64,000 nt of DNA from Pogona vitticeps (taxonomy: Eukaryota; Chordata; Lepidosauria; Squamata; Agamidae), in assembly GCF_051106095.1 (NCBI RefSeq), contig NC_135793.1:1841501-1905500 (forward strand), read 5' to 3'. The notes below the pieces were generated by a model. The model made no database searches. It had not been told where the DNA came from and worked only from the letters and a program-made list of their open reading frames with translations. Position 1 is the first letter of the stretch. Every line of letters starts with the position of its first letter. Shown here piece after piece: positions 46,401 through 59,109 of this stretch. Both the position numbers and the translations under genes were made by a program.

Positions 46401-47296
46401 TGGGTTTTGGGGAAGGGTACGTTGTTGTTATGTTTTGTTTTTCTGTCTGATATGCTTGTAAGGACTTTGAGCTAGCTGCCGCCTGGGATTGCCACCTCCA
46501 TGGGGGGAACCCATGCCCTGTGCCTTCCCACCCATCACTAATGGGAAATGGATAAACATTGCCCAAATAAGCATCCCTTTAATTTGGGAAATGTACCTGC
46601 AGCCAAGTGTGAAGCCCATGATGTATAGGTGCTTGGCAGTTTTGTGGTCCTTGTCACACGAGTCTGAACACCCAAATGTCCCCTGTTTCCATTCAGTTGT
46701 GTGTACAGTGAAGAGGAGAACGGGTCTTTATTGACCCATCTTTTAGTAGCTGGGCACTGCCTCCATACCCTAGGCAAGCCTGCACATGCCAACAATTGAG
46801 TTGGCAGAGGACGTGATGATGCCTTGACTTGGCCTCCTTTCTGTCTCTGAGCAGGCCTTTTCCGTAGCTAAGTGTGGTGCTCAGCACAGAGGGTGACAGG
46901 TGTGTTTCACGTCCTTCCGAATTCCGGTGGCAAATGGCTTCAAGGGTAGGTATTCTTGTCTTGTGCCAAGCCACGCAACAGGTGCGTGACTGCAGAGGCC
47001 TCCGCTGACCTTCTCAGCTTGTGGCCATTTGCCGCTGGCATTTACAGTCAGTGGAGTTACACTAGGAGGCATAAATAACAGGATTCGGGCCCGTGTGACC
47101 TTGTGGTGTGTTTGTCTAGCAAAGAAGTCTGCCTTGTTCACAGTTACACATTGCACTCTCTACATTGTCTCCTCTCTCACCTTGCAAAGCATGTGAATCT
47201 TCAAAGTTTGCATGGAGCTCGAGAGAGCACAGAGTTGAATCCTGAAAGAGCAGAAGCCTGGGGGTTTTTTTATGTCCATGCTTTGACCCAGCGTAG
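46401..47296. other. Anonymous DNA
   Basis: No gene recognised. Confidence 0.4.
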
Positions 47297-47455
47297 ACAA
47301 AAATCAATGATTTTTTTACAAATCAAATTTCTTTAAATCAAGATTTAAATCAAAAGCAGTGATTTTCAAATTTAAATAATCCAAAAATCCAGTGCCTAAA
47401 ATTTAAATCGTAATTTAAAGCACTCTGGTTTAAATCGAATTTGCCCTGCTTGGGA
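47297..47455. repeat. AT-rich GATTTAAATC repeat, right member
   Basis: AAATCAAGATTTAAATCAAA, then GGTTTAAATCGAATTTGCCC. See 45240-45372. Confidence 0.5.
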
Positions 47456-47626
47456 GCAAAGTTAATTGCTTGGTTGTGTCGTTCCGCTGTGACTCTCTTG
47501 GAGAGGTGAATCTCTTGGATTCACCTGGGCCATTGAAGTTCATGGGCGCCTCAAAGCCAGCGTGCCACTGTATCCACCGATTCAATCTCCTCTTGATGTT
47601 TTTCTCCTTCTTCTCCTTTTTGACAG

Positions 47627-47737
47627 GTCCCCTGTATTCCCAGCACAGTTCTTAGAAGTGACAGAGACCAGCACCAGAAAAAACAAATATCCCAAAGTGA
47701 GCCGATGGAGATTCATCTTTTGAGGCATGGTGGCTCG
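47627..47737 (+). other. Candidate coding exon, 111 nt
   Basis: A strong acceptor (long pyrimidine tract, TTTTTGACAG) ends at 47626. GTAAGT starts at 47738. The segment is exactly 37 codons and phase 0 is open throughout, reading VPCIPSTVLRSDRDQHQKKQ and continuing to LLRHGGS. A second frame is open for 31 codons and then meets TGA at 47721. I recognise no family, and there is no neighbouring exon in the window. Best exon candidate here, but chance pairs of good splice sites are expected in 64 kb. Confidence 0.25.
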
Positions 47738-48199
47738 GTAAGTCCGCGTGTAGTTCACACAGCCTGGGTGGTTTGCATTTCCTATGGATCCCATCACGTT
47801 CAGACGGTACACCTTCCGCACAGCAGTTTGATTCCCCCCCTTTTTTTGGCAGGGAACTACAATTCCCCTAATCCCACAGCCAGCCAGTGATGGTACTTGT
47901 AGTCAAAACAAAAGCATACACACACTGATATGCAGCTTTGCTCTATGTTTTCTTCGTCTTCCTTTGTGCGTGGGACTTTCAGGAAAGGATGTGGTGAAGG
48001 ACGCTGTTCGGAAAGGCAGGAAATTTATTCCCCATGGAATGAAAACGTGGTTTTTCAAATTTATCTCCCAAGTGGCTCCCAATAAATACGTAAACCACAA
48101 ACCCCTCGTTCAAGGAGAAACCAGTGATATTTTTGTTCCGACAGGTTTTCAGTGTTTAATTTCAACATGGCTGGTTGGCTCTACCAGTATATTTCTTTA
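47738..48199. other. Anonymous DNA
   Basis: The open frame 47964-48200 is fairly protein-like (GKDVVKDAVRKGRKF) with an acceptor-like ACTTTCAG near 47983. The only donor is a weak TACGTAAAC, so it is not called. Confidence 0.35.
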
Positions 48200-48385
48200 A
48201 ATTTGTTTCTAAAATACATTTCAAATTTTTGATCTGTTTTTATAGAGTGATTTTAATATTCCCACGATGAATCGTTTTTAAAACGCTTCTGGTTCCTGTC
48301 TTAACAATCTGTGGGCTGCTTCAAGCCCCATTGCCTGGGGAAAGGTGGTATACGAGAAGTGCAGTAAACCAGTAAATAAGTGGGA
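48200..48385 (+). mobile_element. L2-like LINE tail
   Basis: A T-rich UTR is followed by TGTGGGCTGCTTCAAGCCCC, GGGGAAAGGTGGTATACG and AGTAAATAAG, the pattern of LINE ends here. Confidence 0.5.
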
Positions 48386-48518
48386 ACCAGTATGATGAGG
48401 TGACGCAAGAGAGGGTTTATTTATTTAAAATATTTTTACGCCGCCTTTCTCTTTAAAAATGACCCAAGGCAGCTTACATCATTAAAAGACAATGTTTAAA
48501 AGCTTAAAAACGCAAGTA

Positions 48519-48943
48519 CAGTGGTGCCTCGCTTAACGAGTGCACCGTATAGCGATGTTTCCGTATAGCGATCCCTTTTTCGGGATCGCTATACGGAAAC
48601 ATCCCCGATCGTCGCAATGGGGAAAACCCGCATTGCGAAGATCGGGTATTGCGGCGGCCATTTTGGAGCCGCCGAACAGCTGTTCGGCGGTTCCAAAATG
48701 GCCGCCGGAAGCCCGGAAATAGCTGCCAGCAGCCGTTTTCGCGCCCTGCCCTCGCTTAGCGAAGGCACGAAAATGGCTGCCGGCACTTGGAATCCTCGCT
48801 GAACAGGTAAGTAACAAAGGTATTGGAGCGCATTAAACGAAGTTTAATGCGTTTCAATACATTTCCCCTACCCATTTAGCAACGATTTCGCATAGCGAGG
48901 GTTAATCCGGAATGGATTAACCTCGCTATGCGGGGCACCACTG
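48519..48943. mobile_element. Tigger-like MITE, 425 bp
   Basis: CAGTGGTGCCTCGCTTAACG opens it and GCGGGGCACCACTG closes it, with TA duplications at 48517-48518 and 48944-48945. The interior has two strong hairpins and GGCGGCCATTTTGG motifs and no coding frame. Sister copy at 59535-59937. Confidence 0.9.
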
Positions 48944-48975
48944 TATACAAATATTAAAGAATAATTAAACAAATA

Positions 48976-49239
48976 CAGAGGTACCTCGGTTTACGAACAC
49001 CTCTGTTAACGTAATTTTTGGTTTACGAATGAAAATCCATTGAAAATAATGCCTCGGTTTAAGAGTTACTTTCGCAATACGAAGCACGTTTCCCTAGGAT
49101 GCCTTGCACCTAAGAGGTTTATAGCGCCCCCGCCCCCTGTGCATGCATTCCCATGGGAAACCACGTTTCAGTTTGCAATTTTTTTGCAATACATAACATC
49201 CCGGAGAGCGCATTAAATTTATAAACGAGGTTACCACTG
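48976..49239. mobile_element. Tigger/pogo-like MITE, second family, 264 bp
   Basis: CAGAGGTACCTCGGTTTACG opens it; ATAAACGAGGTTACCACTG closes it; TA flanks at 48974-48975 and 49240-49241. Distinct interior from 48519. Confidence 0.88.
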
Positions 49240-49445
49240 TATTATATTAAAAATGGTGAATAAAATCAATGCCAAAAAGACATTTAAAAGCAACAAAATG
49301 CAACCATCTGTTTAAAAAGACAGCCAATCACTCAGGGAAAGCTTGCCTGACGAGAAAGGTCTTTGCCTGCTTGTGGAAGGACAGCAAAAACGGGGCCAGC
49401 CTGGCCTCCAGTGGGAGGGAGTTCCAGAGTCTCTGGGAGCAAACA

Positions 49446-50949
<1,504 letters not shown>

Positions 50950-51172
50950 CTGCCCCATATCACTTAAAGCACTCTCTGGGTAGTTTTCAACATAATTATG
51001 CAAGGAACAATTTGCCCCCCTGTTGAGCAGGGTACTTGGTTTACCAACCTTGGAAGGGTGGAAGTCTGAGTCAACCTCGAACCCACATCCTGAGCCCGTT
51101 GGGATCAAACTCAAGTCATGGGCGGAGTGTTGACTGCAGTACTGCACTTTAGCCACTGTGCCGTGAGGCAAA
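50950..51172 (-). mobile_element. Sauria SINE
   Basis: AACATAATTATGCAAGGAAC as in the 35150 copy, then GGTTTACCAACCTTGG, B box GGGATCAAACTCAAG and head TTTAGCCACTGTGCCGTG. Confidence 0.85.
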
Positions 51173-51798
51173 GAAATGATTTGTTGAAGCAAAGAGCTGT
51201 TATCTCAAACTCCTCTCTGTAACTGTAGAGCTAATAATGTCACATTTTTGGACAGAGGCCTCTCAAGGATTTCAGGGTCAAAAAAAGAGGAAAGGAATAC
51301 ATCTTCACATAATGTATAATTTCATTTATGAAACCCATTGCTGATAGTTGTTGGCCACCAGCTGAGATGAGAAAATTACATGGGAGGGCCTAAGCCACTC
51401 AGTGGTTAGGGGCTCCAGTCGCTCAATGGAGCCGCAGTGTTCCAACACAGCATGATAGGGAATAAAGATGTAAGTCTCTACATGTCTAGTTCTTGCACGC
51501 AAGAATGAGGAATCGTCACATTATTTTCCTCACCTGCAAGGACACCAAAAATAGCCTCAGTAGAGTTCATCCACTGCTGAGATTGTTGCTTTCTACAAAA
51601 CTTACCATGTGTTTGCTTCTGTGCGCACACCCACCCACCCAAATCTGTGGTGTTATTTTTCCTAAATCACACAATGTGTGCAATTGGGAGAATTCTGTAA
51701 GTTATACAAATTTCTCAAGATTTTGCTGCTTTGCATAATAATTTAAATCACTAAATCGGTTGTTCTAATCTTTCTTAACTATCAGCCAGTCTTTCTGT

Positions 51799-51862
<64 letters not shown>

Positions 51863-53500
51863 TTGCCTCTCAAAGCAAGGGTACCCTAGAACATTTTGTG
51901 CAAAATACAGAGACTTGGGTTTGCTGTGCTTTCCAGTTGGAGGGGCACAATTTTGCATCGAGACTGCACAAATCAGGGAGAACAGGGACTTCTGCCAGTA
52001 GACTTTCTGTTCTTATTGTCGTATTCCGCTTTGGAGACTGAACCAACAGAAAAGCACGGGGCCTCTCTTTATGTCCCATGTCCCCTTACAGAAAGTTCCC
52101 TGGTTGAAGCTGTTCTTTGGTTTTCTTTTCCTCCCTATTCATGCTTTTTTCCTTCAGAAAGTCTTCACATGTTCTTTACATTCCCTTTCTTGTAGAAGAA
52201 TGCCAGTGGTTTTCTTCAAGGGTAGCATTAAAGGTTTTTCTCTGGGAGGCACTGATATTCTCCAGAGAGGAAGGAAATGGAGTTTATACAGGAAAAGCTC
52301 TATAAAGTGCCTTAAATGGATAACTCCTTGCACAATACTGGAACGACTTGATTAAAATTTCTGGGTGAACTGCGAGGAGGAGGGGTAAAAACCAAGGGCA
52401 GATGTTTTGAAATGAAAAGACCTTTAAATGAAAACCTGAAAACTAGTTCACTACTTAAGTTCATTCTTCACATTGAATAAGGGACTTGCTGAATTCTTGC
52501 TTGCTGGTGTGGCCAAACGCATCCTTGCAAACAAAAGGTTGGTTGATCAGTGAGCCACAAACCAGAGATAGAATGTGCAGTTTGTTGCTGGCTTGTAAAA
52601 CCTGGTTTGCTTGAACCATGTTTATTTGTTCACTGTATTGTGAACCAGATGTTTGTGCATATCTCTTTTAAGATGTTGAGCTAAAGGCAGTTGTTGAGAA
52701 TCCCTGTTCTAAGTAGAGTAATCCACATGACATTAACCATGTTGTACTTAAGTGTTGACGTAATGAGGCCCATTCATGGAGTTGATTTAGCTTACCTGAG
52801 ACTGTACATTGGATTCATCCTTATTTTACCCTCCACCTTTACTAACCTCTCTTCAACTGCAACACAGGATCATATCTTAACTTTTAAAAAAAAATCTAAG
52901 AGAGTGTCCCTTCCCAGCTTTTTACTTGTTCCTAGGGACTATGTTACAAATAATTAAATCATCCTCTGTACTGCCCGTTTTACTCGCTTCGCTTTCTCTA
53001 TTTTAAAGACGAGTCAGAGTTTCCAAAACTGGGAACGAAATTGATTAAAACAGCTCAGACCCAGACGCACCAATGAACTAGCAAACAGAACTGACATCAC
53101 AAAGAGCAACAGGGACAAAAACAAGGTTTTTCCACTGAAAAAAAGAATAAAACTGAAAGAGGATTTTGTTGGTGTCCACTCACACACAAGAGTCTCGTCG
53201 GGAAGGTCTTAGCTGTGTAAAAGTCCAACTTTCAAGGTCTGGAGCAGGATACTAATTCATATGCATTGTGTCAGGGATCTGTTTAGCTGTTTTGCAGATT
53301 AATAACATATATGTGCAAGAGTGGACATCACTGAGAACATTTCCCCACCCCCACCACAGTGCAGTTAAAAGAACAAGTAGTTGTGGCATGTTTCAGCACC
53401 ACTGGGTAGCTTTCCATTCAAAGTTGCTCAGGTGGCTACAGGTCGTCCTTGTGGAACTAACCTCCATCCTTAAAATTGCTTGCACTGTGTCTCAGTCAAA
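51173..53500. other. Anonymous DNA with a CT/GT microsatellite
   Basis: No gene recognised. (CT)n at 51801-51828 abuts (GT)n-type sequence at 51829-51861. A worn SINE-like CACTCAGTGGTTAGGGGC lies near 51397. Confidence 0.4.
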
Positions 53501-53680
53501 TCCTAGAATCGTGGAGTCGGAAGGGGCCTATCGAAGGCCATCAGGTCCAACCCTTCCTGCTCAAGGCCGGAATCCAAATCCAAGCAGATTTGACCGGGGG
53601 GGGGTGGTCTTTCTCTTGAATGCTGCCAGTGATGGAGCACTCAGTACCATTCAAGGCCATTGGTTCCACTTAAAGATAAG
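53501..53680 (-). mobile_element. CR1 LINE 3' end
   Basis: TCCTAGAATCGTGGAGTCGG, then CATCAGGTCCAACCC and, further in, GTGATGGAGCACTCAGTACC and TTGGTTCCACTT, the complemented CR1 end. Longer than the 44160 copy. Confidence 0.87.
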
Positions 53681-54729
53681 CATTAAGTATTTCATGGACT
53701 TTCACCCCAATAATTTGGCAGACTAAACAAAGGAGGTCACCTTGGTTGGAATGTAGTCTTTCCACGAGGCTTTTGCAAGTCTCATGGACTCTTCGGATTC
53801 CTGTTGTCGGGCTGGGCCCATTTCTCCCTGCGGATCAGGGATGTTCAGAGATTTCTGGTCCCCATACCTCGTGCTGCCACGGGGCTTTCGCTCCATAATT
53901 TTCCCTGCCAAATTAAGGGGTGGGAAGTCCATTAAGCATGGAAGTCCCATCTCCTGTCTTGATGTCTCCCCAAACTTTGTGGACAATGGCACTGGGGGAA
54001 AACCTCATAGAACAATGGATTTTTCTAGTGGTGCTATTTATAGAAAAGAGGAGATTAACACCTCGCCCAATTCACCGGCTTGTAAAACTATTTATAGACA
54101 CTCAGTGCGTTCTCCTGGTTTTCATTAATCTGAAAACTTTGATTAAAGCAGTTATTGGTAAGGATTGGAGTATCTGTTACAAAGGCCAGTAGCAATTACA
54201 CTGCTGGAATGTATTTAGATTTCATTTTCTTTCTGAGAAACTCCCGGAGGAACGACCGTGAGGCGTTAAGCCGTGAAGATACGGGCGGAGGAAGTATGTT
54301 AAAAGCAATTAGTGGAAATTTAGCAAAGTAGATTGGAGAGGGGAAAAAAAAACACCAACAGGTTTTCATTCCTCCAGAATGTCAGGCTTTGAACGATAAT
54401 AATTCATGAGTTGTATTCTTGGTGGGCGTTTCAGGTGATGCAGATGAGAGCAGGGTAAGGCGAGAAGAATTTGCTTCTGAGTTTTGGAGTGCGTGCTCCA
54501 TACAGGTGTGGTGGTAGGTGGCATTCCCAGCCTGGACACAATGAATGCTTGTAAAGGTTCTTGTTCCTCAGTTGGGGGGGGGGGGGGAGAAAAAAAAAAG
54601 CAGAACTGAACAACAGAAAGACCAGCCCCGTCTTCATCATTAGCAGCTTTGGCAATAAAAAGGTGGGTGGGTTTTGTGCCTGTATTTTTGCACAGGAACC
54701 AGAGAAGAGCACTCAGCTTACATGACTTG
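53681..54729. other. Anonymous DNA
   Basis: No gene recognised. A G run of about 13 lies near 54575-54588. Confidence 0.4.
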
Positions 54730-55105
54730 CCGTTGAGTCGTACTTAAGTTGCACCAGTGACTCAATTCAGTGTGTGTGTGTGTTTGTTTGTTTTTTGTTT
54801 TGTTTGTTTGGCAATGACTCCGACTCAAACTCATGACTCAGACTCATTTTTCCAAGTCGCATTTTCGAGGCCTTTTTTCTTTTAATGAAAGACACTGTAA
54901 ACGCAGAAGAAGCTTGATGACGCTCACCTGGAAACACGGGAGAGGCAGGTGGCAAAGGGCAGATGGAACCAAAAGTGGGTGGTTTGCAAGCCACTGATCT
55001 CCACAAACACACATGGAGAACCCACCCAGCCCTCCATTTTTGCTGGGGGGGGGGAAAGGAAAGCTTGTTTTTAATAAGGACTCAGTCTTGGGACTCGGGG
55101 CCCAA
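54730..55105 (+). repeat. Unclassified GACTC-rich dispersed repeat, copy 2
   Basis: TACTTAAGTTGCACCAGTGA, then a (GT)n/(GTTT)n patch, GACTCCGACTCAAACTCATG, a GGAAAGCTTGTTTTTAAT block and AGTCTTGGGACTCGGGG. Collinear with copy 1 on the opposite strand, with about 200 extra internal bases (54860-55040). Confidence 0.65.
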
Positions 55106-55911
55106 ATACCTGCCAACATACCTGATAGTAATCCATATTTTCTGTTTAAAATCTTGTAAGTTTTGCCTAACACAAGGCTTTTTCAATGCAAAATACAAGA
55201 CTTTTTCTTTTAGTGTGCAAAAAAAAAGGGTGTGCAGAAAAGCGCTGCAAGAAGGAGTCAAAAACTCCGATAAACTTGCACAGCAGGCAGAAAACTTTTT
55301 GAAATGTTTCATTCACCCCTGCGAGAGTAAAGTACAATGAGATTTACATGCCCCCTAATCATCAGCCCGTGAAGAACCGAAACCGTTGGACCATCTCAGG
55401 AAAATGGGTCTCGCCATGACCATCAAACTAATTTATAAATTGCACAGTTGTATACGGGATGGTGGTGGTGATAAAGACAGCGACGATGAACGCTGGCAGA
55501 GTGCTTTTACTTTGTTTCTTTCTTCTTCATTTTAATTCCCCCCCTCCTTTATTAAAATGTGTGTTGGGGGGAAATGGGCAGATTGGCCTGCTGGAGAAAG
55601 CCAGCTGAACGGCTGGTGCAGTTCTAGGGGAGTTGGCTGGGAGAAAGTGCAGGTTGTATGAAATTGTGTGCATGCGTGTTTCTATGCGCTTTGTGGGGAG
55701 AGTCGAGTATGAATAATAATAAAAGAAAGCCCTCTTCTGAAAAGGAAGCAGAATTTTCTCCATTCCTTTGCTTTCTTCCGGCTGAAATTCAGGTTGCACC
55801 CTTCTTAGTTAGCGACAACTTGTGTTTCCTAACTTTCTGTGAGGGGTCATGCAAACTGGAATTTATAACTAATCAACTAATTAATTTAAAGTGATAACAA
55901 CAACAACATTA
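55106..55911. other. Anonymous DNA
   Basis: No gene recognised. Confidence 0.4.
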
Positions 55912-56095
55912 ATGTGCCATCAAGTCAATCCAGGGCTTCCCAGGTAGAGTGTAAGAGGTGCTTTACCCTTCCCTTCCTCTAGAGGAAACCTTGGGACAAT
56001 GCAGCTTGCCCAAGGCCACCCCAGGCTGGCTGTTCTCCCAGGAGACTCAATGAGGAAACGAATTCCCAACCAACCACTGAGCTAGACAGCCAGCT
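55912..56095 (-). mobile_element. tRNA-derived SINE, tail type A
   Basis: Preceded by an (ACA)n tail. ATGTGCCATCAAGTCAATCC, body CTTCCTCTAGAGGAAACC, CAAGGCCACCCCAGGCTGG, head AACCACTGAGCTAGACAGCC. Internally shortened. Confidence 0.85.
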
Positions 56096-56577
56096 AAAGT
56101 ATTCATAAAGGCTAGTCAAGCCTTCTTGGAGAGAAATATAGGACTATTGTTTTTAAAAACACTTTTCTTCTACCATGGAAGCCAGGATTCGTGGAGTACA
56201 ATTAGCACATTTCCACACAGCTTCTACCGGATGGTAGCCTCCTTTATACACTTCCTTGCATTTCTTTTTTCAGTGTTTTTCACTGCTGAAATAATGGCTC
56301 CCTTATCTGCTTCATCTGTCGTTCTGTGAGTAGGCAGGAATGTTGATGGCATCACCTGATAGCGTTCCTGTTAAAGTCGGAAGGTTTATCTAAAGTGGAA
56401 AGGAAGCACAATCAGAGACCCACAGACGGTGATCTTTAATTAGGTAGGAATGGAATTAGAAAATTATGAAACTCTAAATTTTTTTTAAAAAGCATTATAG
56501 GGCAGGATATGAGAAGTCGAAATAAAATAAAATAAAGTGGAATAAATATGACTAAATTCCACTAGCCTGGAGGCCTG
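56096..56577. other. Anonymous DNA
   Basis: No gene recognised. Confidence 0.4.
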
Positions 56578-56690
56578 TAAATATTTATTTGTTTGTTTGT
56601 TTACTTGATTTATATCCTGCCTGGGGCCCATGGCTGCTCGGAGCATGATTTAAGCAACAGGAACAAATAAAAGTGTGTGTAATATTTAAA
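56578..56690 (-). mobile_element. LINE tail fragment, L2-like
   Basis: AAATATTTATTTGTTTG, then GATTTATATCCTGCCTGGGG and GGAGCATGATTTAAG, a complemented tail. Worn. Confidence 0.4.
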
Positions 56691-58144
56691 AAAAGACTAA
56701 AGGGGAGATAAAACACATCAGTAGAAAGAATAAGTTAGTTATTGCCAGAGTACTAGTAGCAATGTTGATAAATGAAGTTCGAGGTCAAGAAAGGCTTTAG
56801 ATTAGTTACCATATGACAGTATTGTCAGCATACAGTGGAGAGGTAAAAAAAAAAAAAACCCTCCCAATCAATCACCAGTGATCAAGGATGATGGGAGTTG
56901 TACTTAAACACCACATCATCATCTTAGAACTGCAGAGCTGAAAGGGATCCGATGGATCATGTGCGAGAAAACACATTTCATTTTCCACTGAAACCTTCAA
57001 AAATGTTTTTTTGCCTATCAAAACCTGTTCTCTATATATATCTTAAAAGCCGAAGTGAATTGCTTTTCCACCTCTGATTCAGACAAAAAGCCCATTACGT
57101 GGCAAGACTACGCAGCCGCTTTATATTCGTGGATGCCGTTGCTTCTGCCTGGAAAACAATGTTTGAATTATTTGCCAGAAAGTACTTAGGGAGGTGTAAG
57201 CTGAAGGCTGAGCTGTAAAATCAGCCCCATTTTCTGCAGGGAGCAAGTTAAGGTGTGGGAGAAAACAAAGAGCCATCTCTTTAGATGAGCACCAGTTCCT
57301 TGCGTTGGCATTGCCGGGTGGGCACTGGGCCCCTCAACATGGAAGCTGGCACTGCTCAATTGTGGTGACCCCCCCCCCCCCCCCAAGAAGAGTATCCTGT
57401 TTTTGAGCTGTAGAATCGAGTGTTTGCATTGAGCAGGTTTAAGAGAGGTCTTTTCAAAATTCATGCCAGCGATAAATCTTTGATTATATGGAGGAGGAAT
57501 GTCTAAGATCATTGGGCATCAAAAAGCACGTTGCTGCTAGTGGAGAAATATTCCCCTCCCCCTATAATTTACCTGGAGTAAAAGCAAAGATTCATGTCTT
57601 CGTCCATTGTTCTCCTAGCTGCGTATTAACGTGAAACAGCCTTTCTCCCTAAAAAGCGTCCGTTATGTGTGTCATGGGCTTTTATGTAAAGGTGTCAGGT
57701 ATCTCCGAAGCGAAATTCAAGGAGTGCCGGAGGCAGAACTAAACAAAAGGGATAGACACCAGAAAAAAAAATGGTAAATCGGTTGGAAATTGAAGGCTAA
57801 TAGACAATGGGAGAAAGTTATTTACTTATTCTTTTTGCGCAAGGAAATGTATTGTGTATTTTACAGAAACCTTTGAAGAAGTTTTGTCTAAAAACCTGTT
57901 CCAAACAGAATTAGTCATTTTGCAACCAAGAAAGAACAGTCAATAAAACGGCAACCAACAACAAAGCTATGTTGACTGGCAGCCTTAATCGCTCTTAAAT
58001 AAATCTTGCCATTTAATGATGCCCATTTTGTGGTCACTTCAAGCCACAAAGTGATAAACAAAGGACCATCCTGGCTCAGGCCAAGCAGAAAAAGTATTTC
58101 ACCCCTCCACGCTTTTAACTATAGTGTTACAGTACATTTTAAGC
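56691..58144. other. Anonymous DNA
   Basis: No gene recognised. Contains the type B SINE tail scrap at 56921-56962 and a C17 run at 57368-57384. Confidence 0.4.
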
Positions 58145-58153
58145 CATGATCCT

Positions 58154-58487
58154 TGTTGTTGTTTAGTCATTAAGTCGTGTCCGGCTCTTCGTGACCCCAT
58201 ATGGACCAGAGCACGCCAGGCCCTCCTGTCTTCCACTGTCTCCCGGAGTTGGGTCAAAATCATTCTGGTAGCTTCGGTGACCCTGTCCAACCATCTCATC
58301 CTCTGTCGTCCCCTTCTCCTCCTGCCTTCACCCTTTCCCAACATCAGGGTCTTTTCCAGGGAGTCTTCTCTTCTCATGAGATGGCCAAAGGATTGGAGCC
58401 TCAGCTTCAGGATCTGTCCTTCCAGTGAGCACTCAGGGTGGATTCCCTTCAGAATGGATAGGTTTGTTCTCTTTGCAGTCCAGGGGA
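58154..58487 (-). mobile_element. BovB/RTE LINE 3' end with perfect 9-bp target duplication
   Basis: The minus strand is open from the 5' truncation to the C-terminus: VPWTAKRTNLSILKG, FGHLMRREDSLEKTLMLGK, GRRRRGRQRMRWLDRVTEAT, DRRAWRALVHMGSRR. This closely parallels ruminant BovB (SLEKTLMLGKIEGRRRRGR, DREAWRAAVHG). CATGATCCT flanks both ends exactly (58145-58153 and 58488-58496). No stop is seen over about 105 codons, so the insertion is young. It holds only the ORF2 C-terminus and so is not active. Confidence 0.95.
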
Positions 58488-58496
58488 CATGATCCT

Positions 58497-58756
58497 ACTC
58501 TTTGCTAAAATTAGGCTGGCACTGCCATCTAACCGAAAGGTGCGTGGAAATGCCGATCCAAACAGCACAACGCAGATGAGCTGTGACTCATCGAGGTTGT
58601 GTCTGCTTGATGAAGGATGCCAGAGGAGGGAGAAGGAAAACTTGTCCTAGTATCAATCCCACAGCTTGTATTTTATGCTCTTCGTGTTCTGGGAGACGAG
58701 AGGAGGTTGGTGCGTTACTCAGGGTGCAATACTTTGGAATCCAGAGAAGGAGAATT
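58497..58756. other. Anonymous DNA
   Basis: No gene or repeat recognised. Confidence 0.4.
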
Positions 58757-58908
58757 ATCATTGTCGTCATCTTAAAACTTCAGAGCTGGAAAGGGAGATC
58801 CAGTGGATCCTGGAGTCCAGCCCCTGCCAAGGAGGCACCCTGGGGGGAATTGAACTCCCCACCTCTGGCTGCCCAGCCAGAGACCTCAACCCCTGAGCTC
58901 TCCAGCCG
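58757..58908 (-). mobile_element. tRNA-derived SINE, CR1-like tail (type B)
   Basis: TTGTCGTCATCTTAAAAC, CAGAGCTGGAAAGGGAG, GGAGTCCAGCCCCTGCC (tail), then GGGGGGAATTGAACTCCCC and CTCTGGCTGCCCAGCC (head). Preceded by an ATTATC-type simple tail. Confidence 0.87.
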
Positions 58909-59109
58909 TTCTCAGAGGGAGGGATAAAGAGGGATGGATGCAAAAGCAAGGGCAGGACTGGGGAAAATTTGATGTGAAGAGCATCATGGGCAGCTGCAAA
59001 TTGCCAAAGGAAAGAAGATGGAGGCCTTTGGTTGCATAAAATTCCCTGGCGTACGGCATGGCATTTGTATGGTATTGTGGAGAGACTTAGGAGGTTCTTA
59101 CAACCAAGG
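58909..59109. other. Anonymous DNA
   Basis: No gene or repeat recognised. Confidence 0.4.

Larger units (their letters stand above)
48415..49445 (-). mobile_element. L2-like LINE 3' end, antisense, interrupted by two MITEs
   Basis: It begins with the complemented tail TTTATTTATTTAAAATATTT, GCCGCCTTTCTC, then GGCAGCTTACATC. Two Tigger-like MITEs intervene. At 49328-49432 the minus strand keeps a frame reading RLWNSLPLEARLAPF and ending QAFPE-stop. RLWNSLP is the signature C-terminus of L2/CR1-group reverse transcriptases, and the same motif occurs at 59217-59354. Subtracting the MITEs leaves one continuous 5'-truncated LINE. Confidence 0.8.

Noticed and set aside
47964-48200. Protein-like frame with GKDVVKDAVRKG
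   Set aside because: No convincing donor and no known family; kept only as a remark.
53268-53726. 152-codon open frame
   Set aside because: It crosses an antisense CR1 end, so it cannot be one conserved gene.
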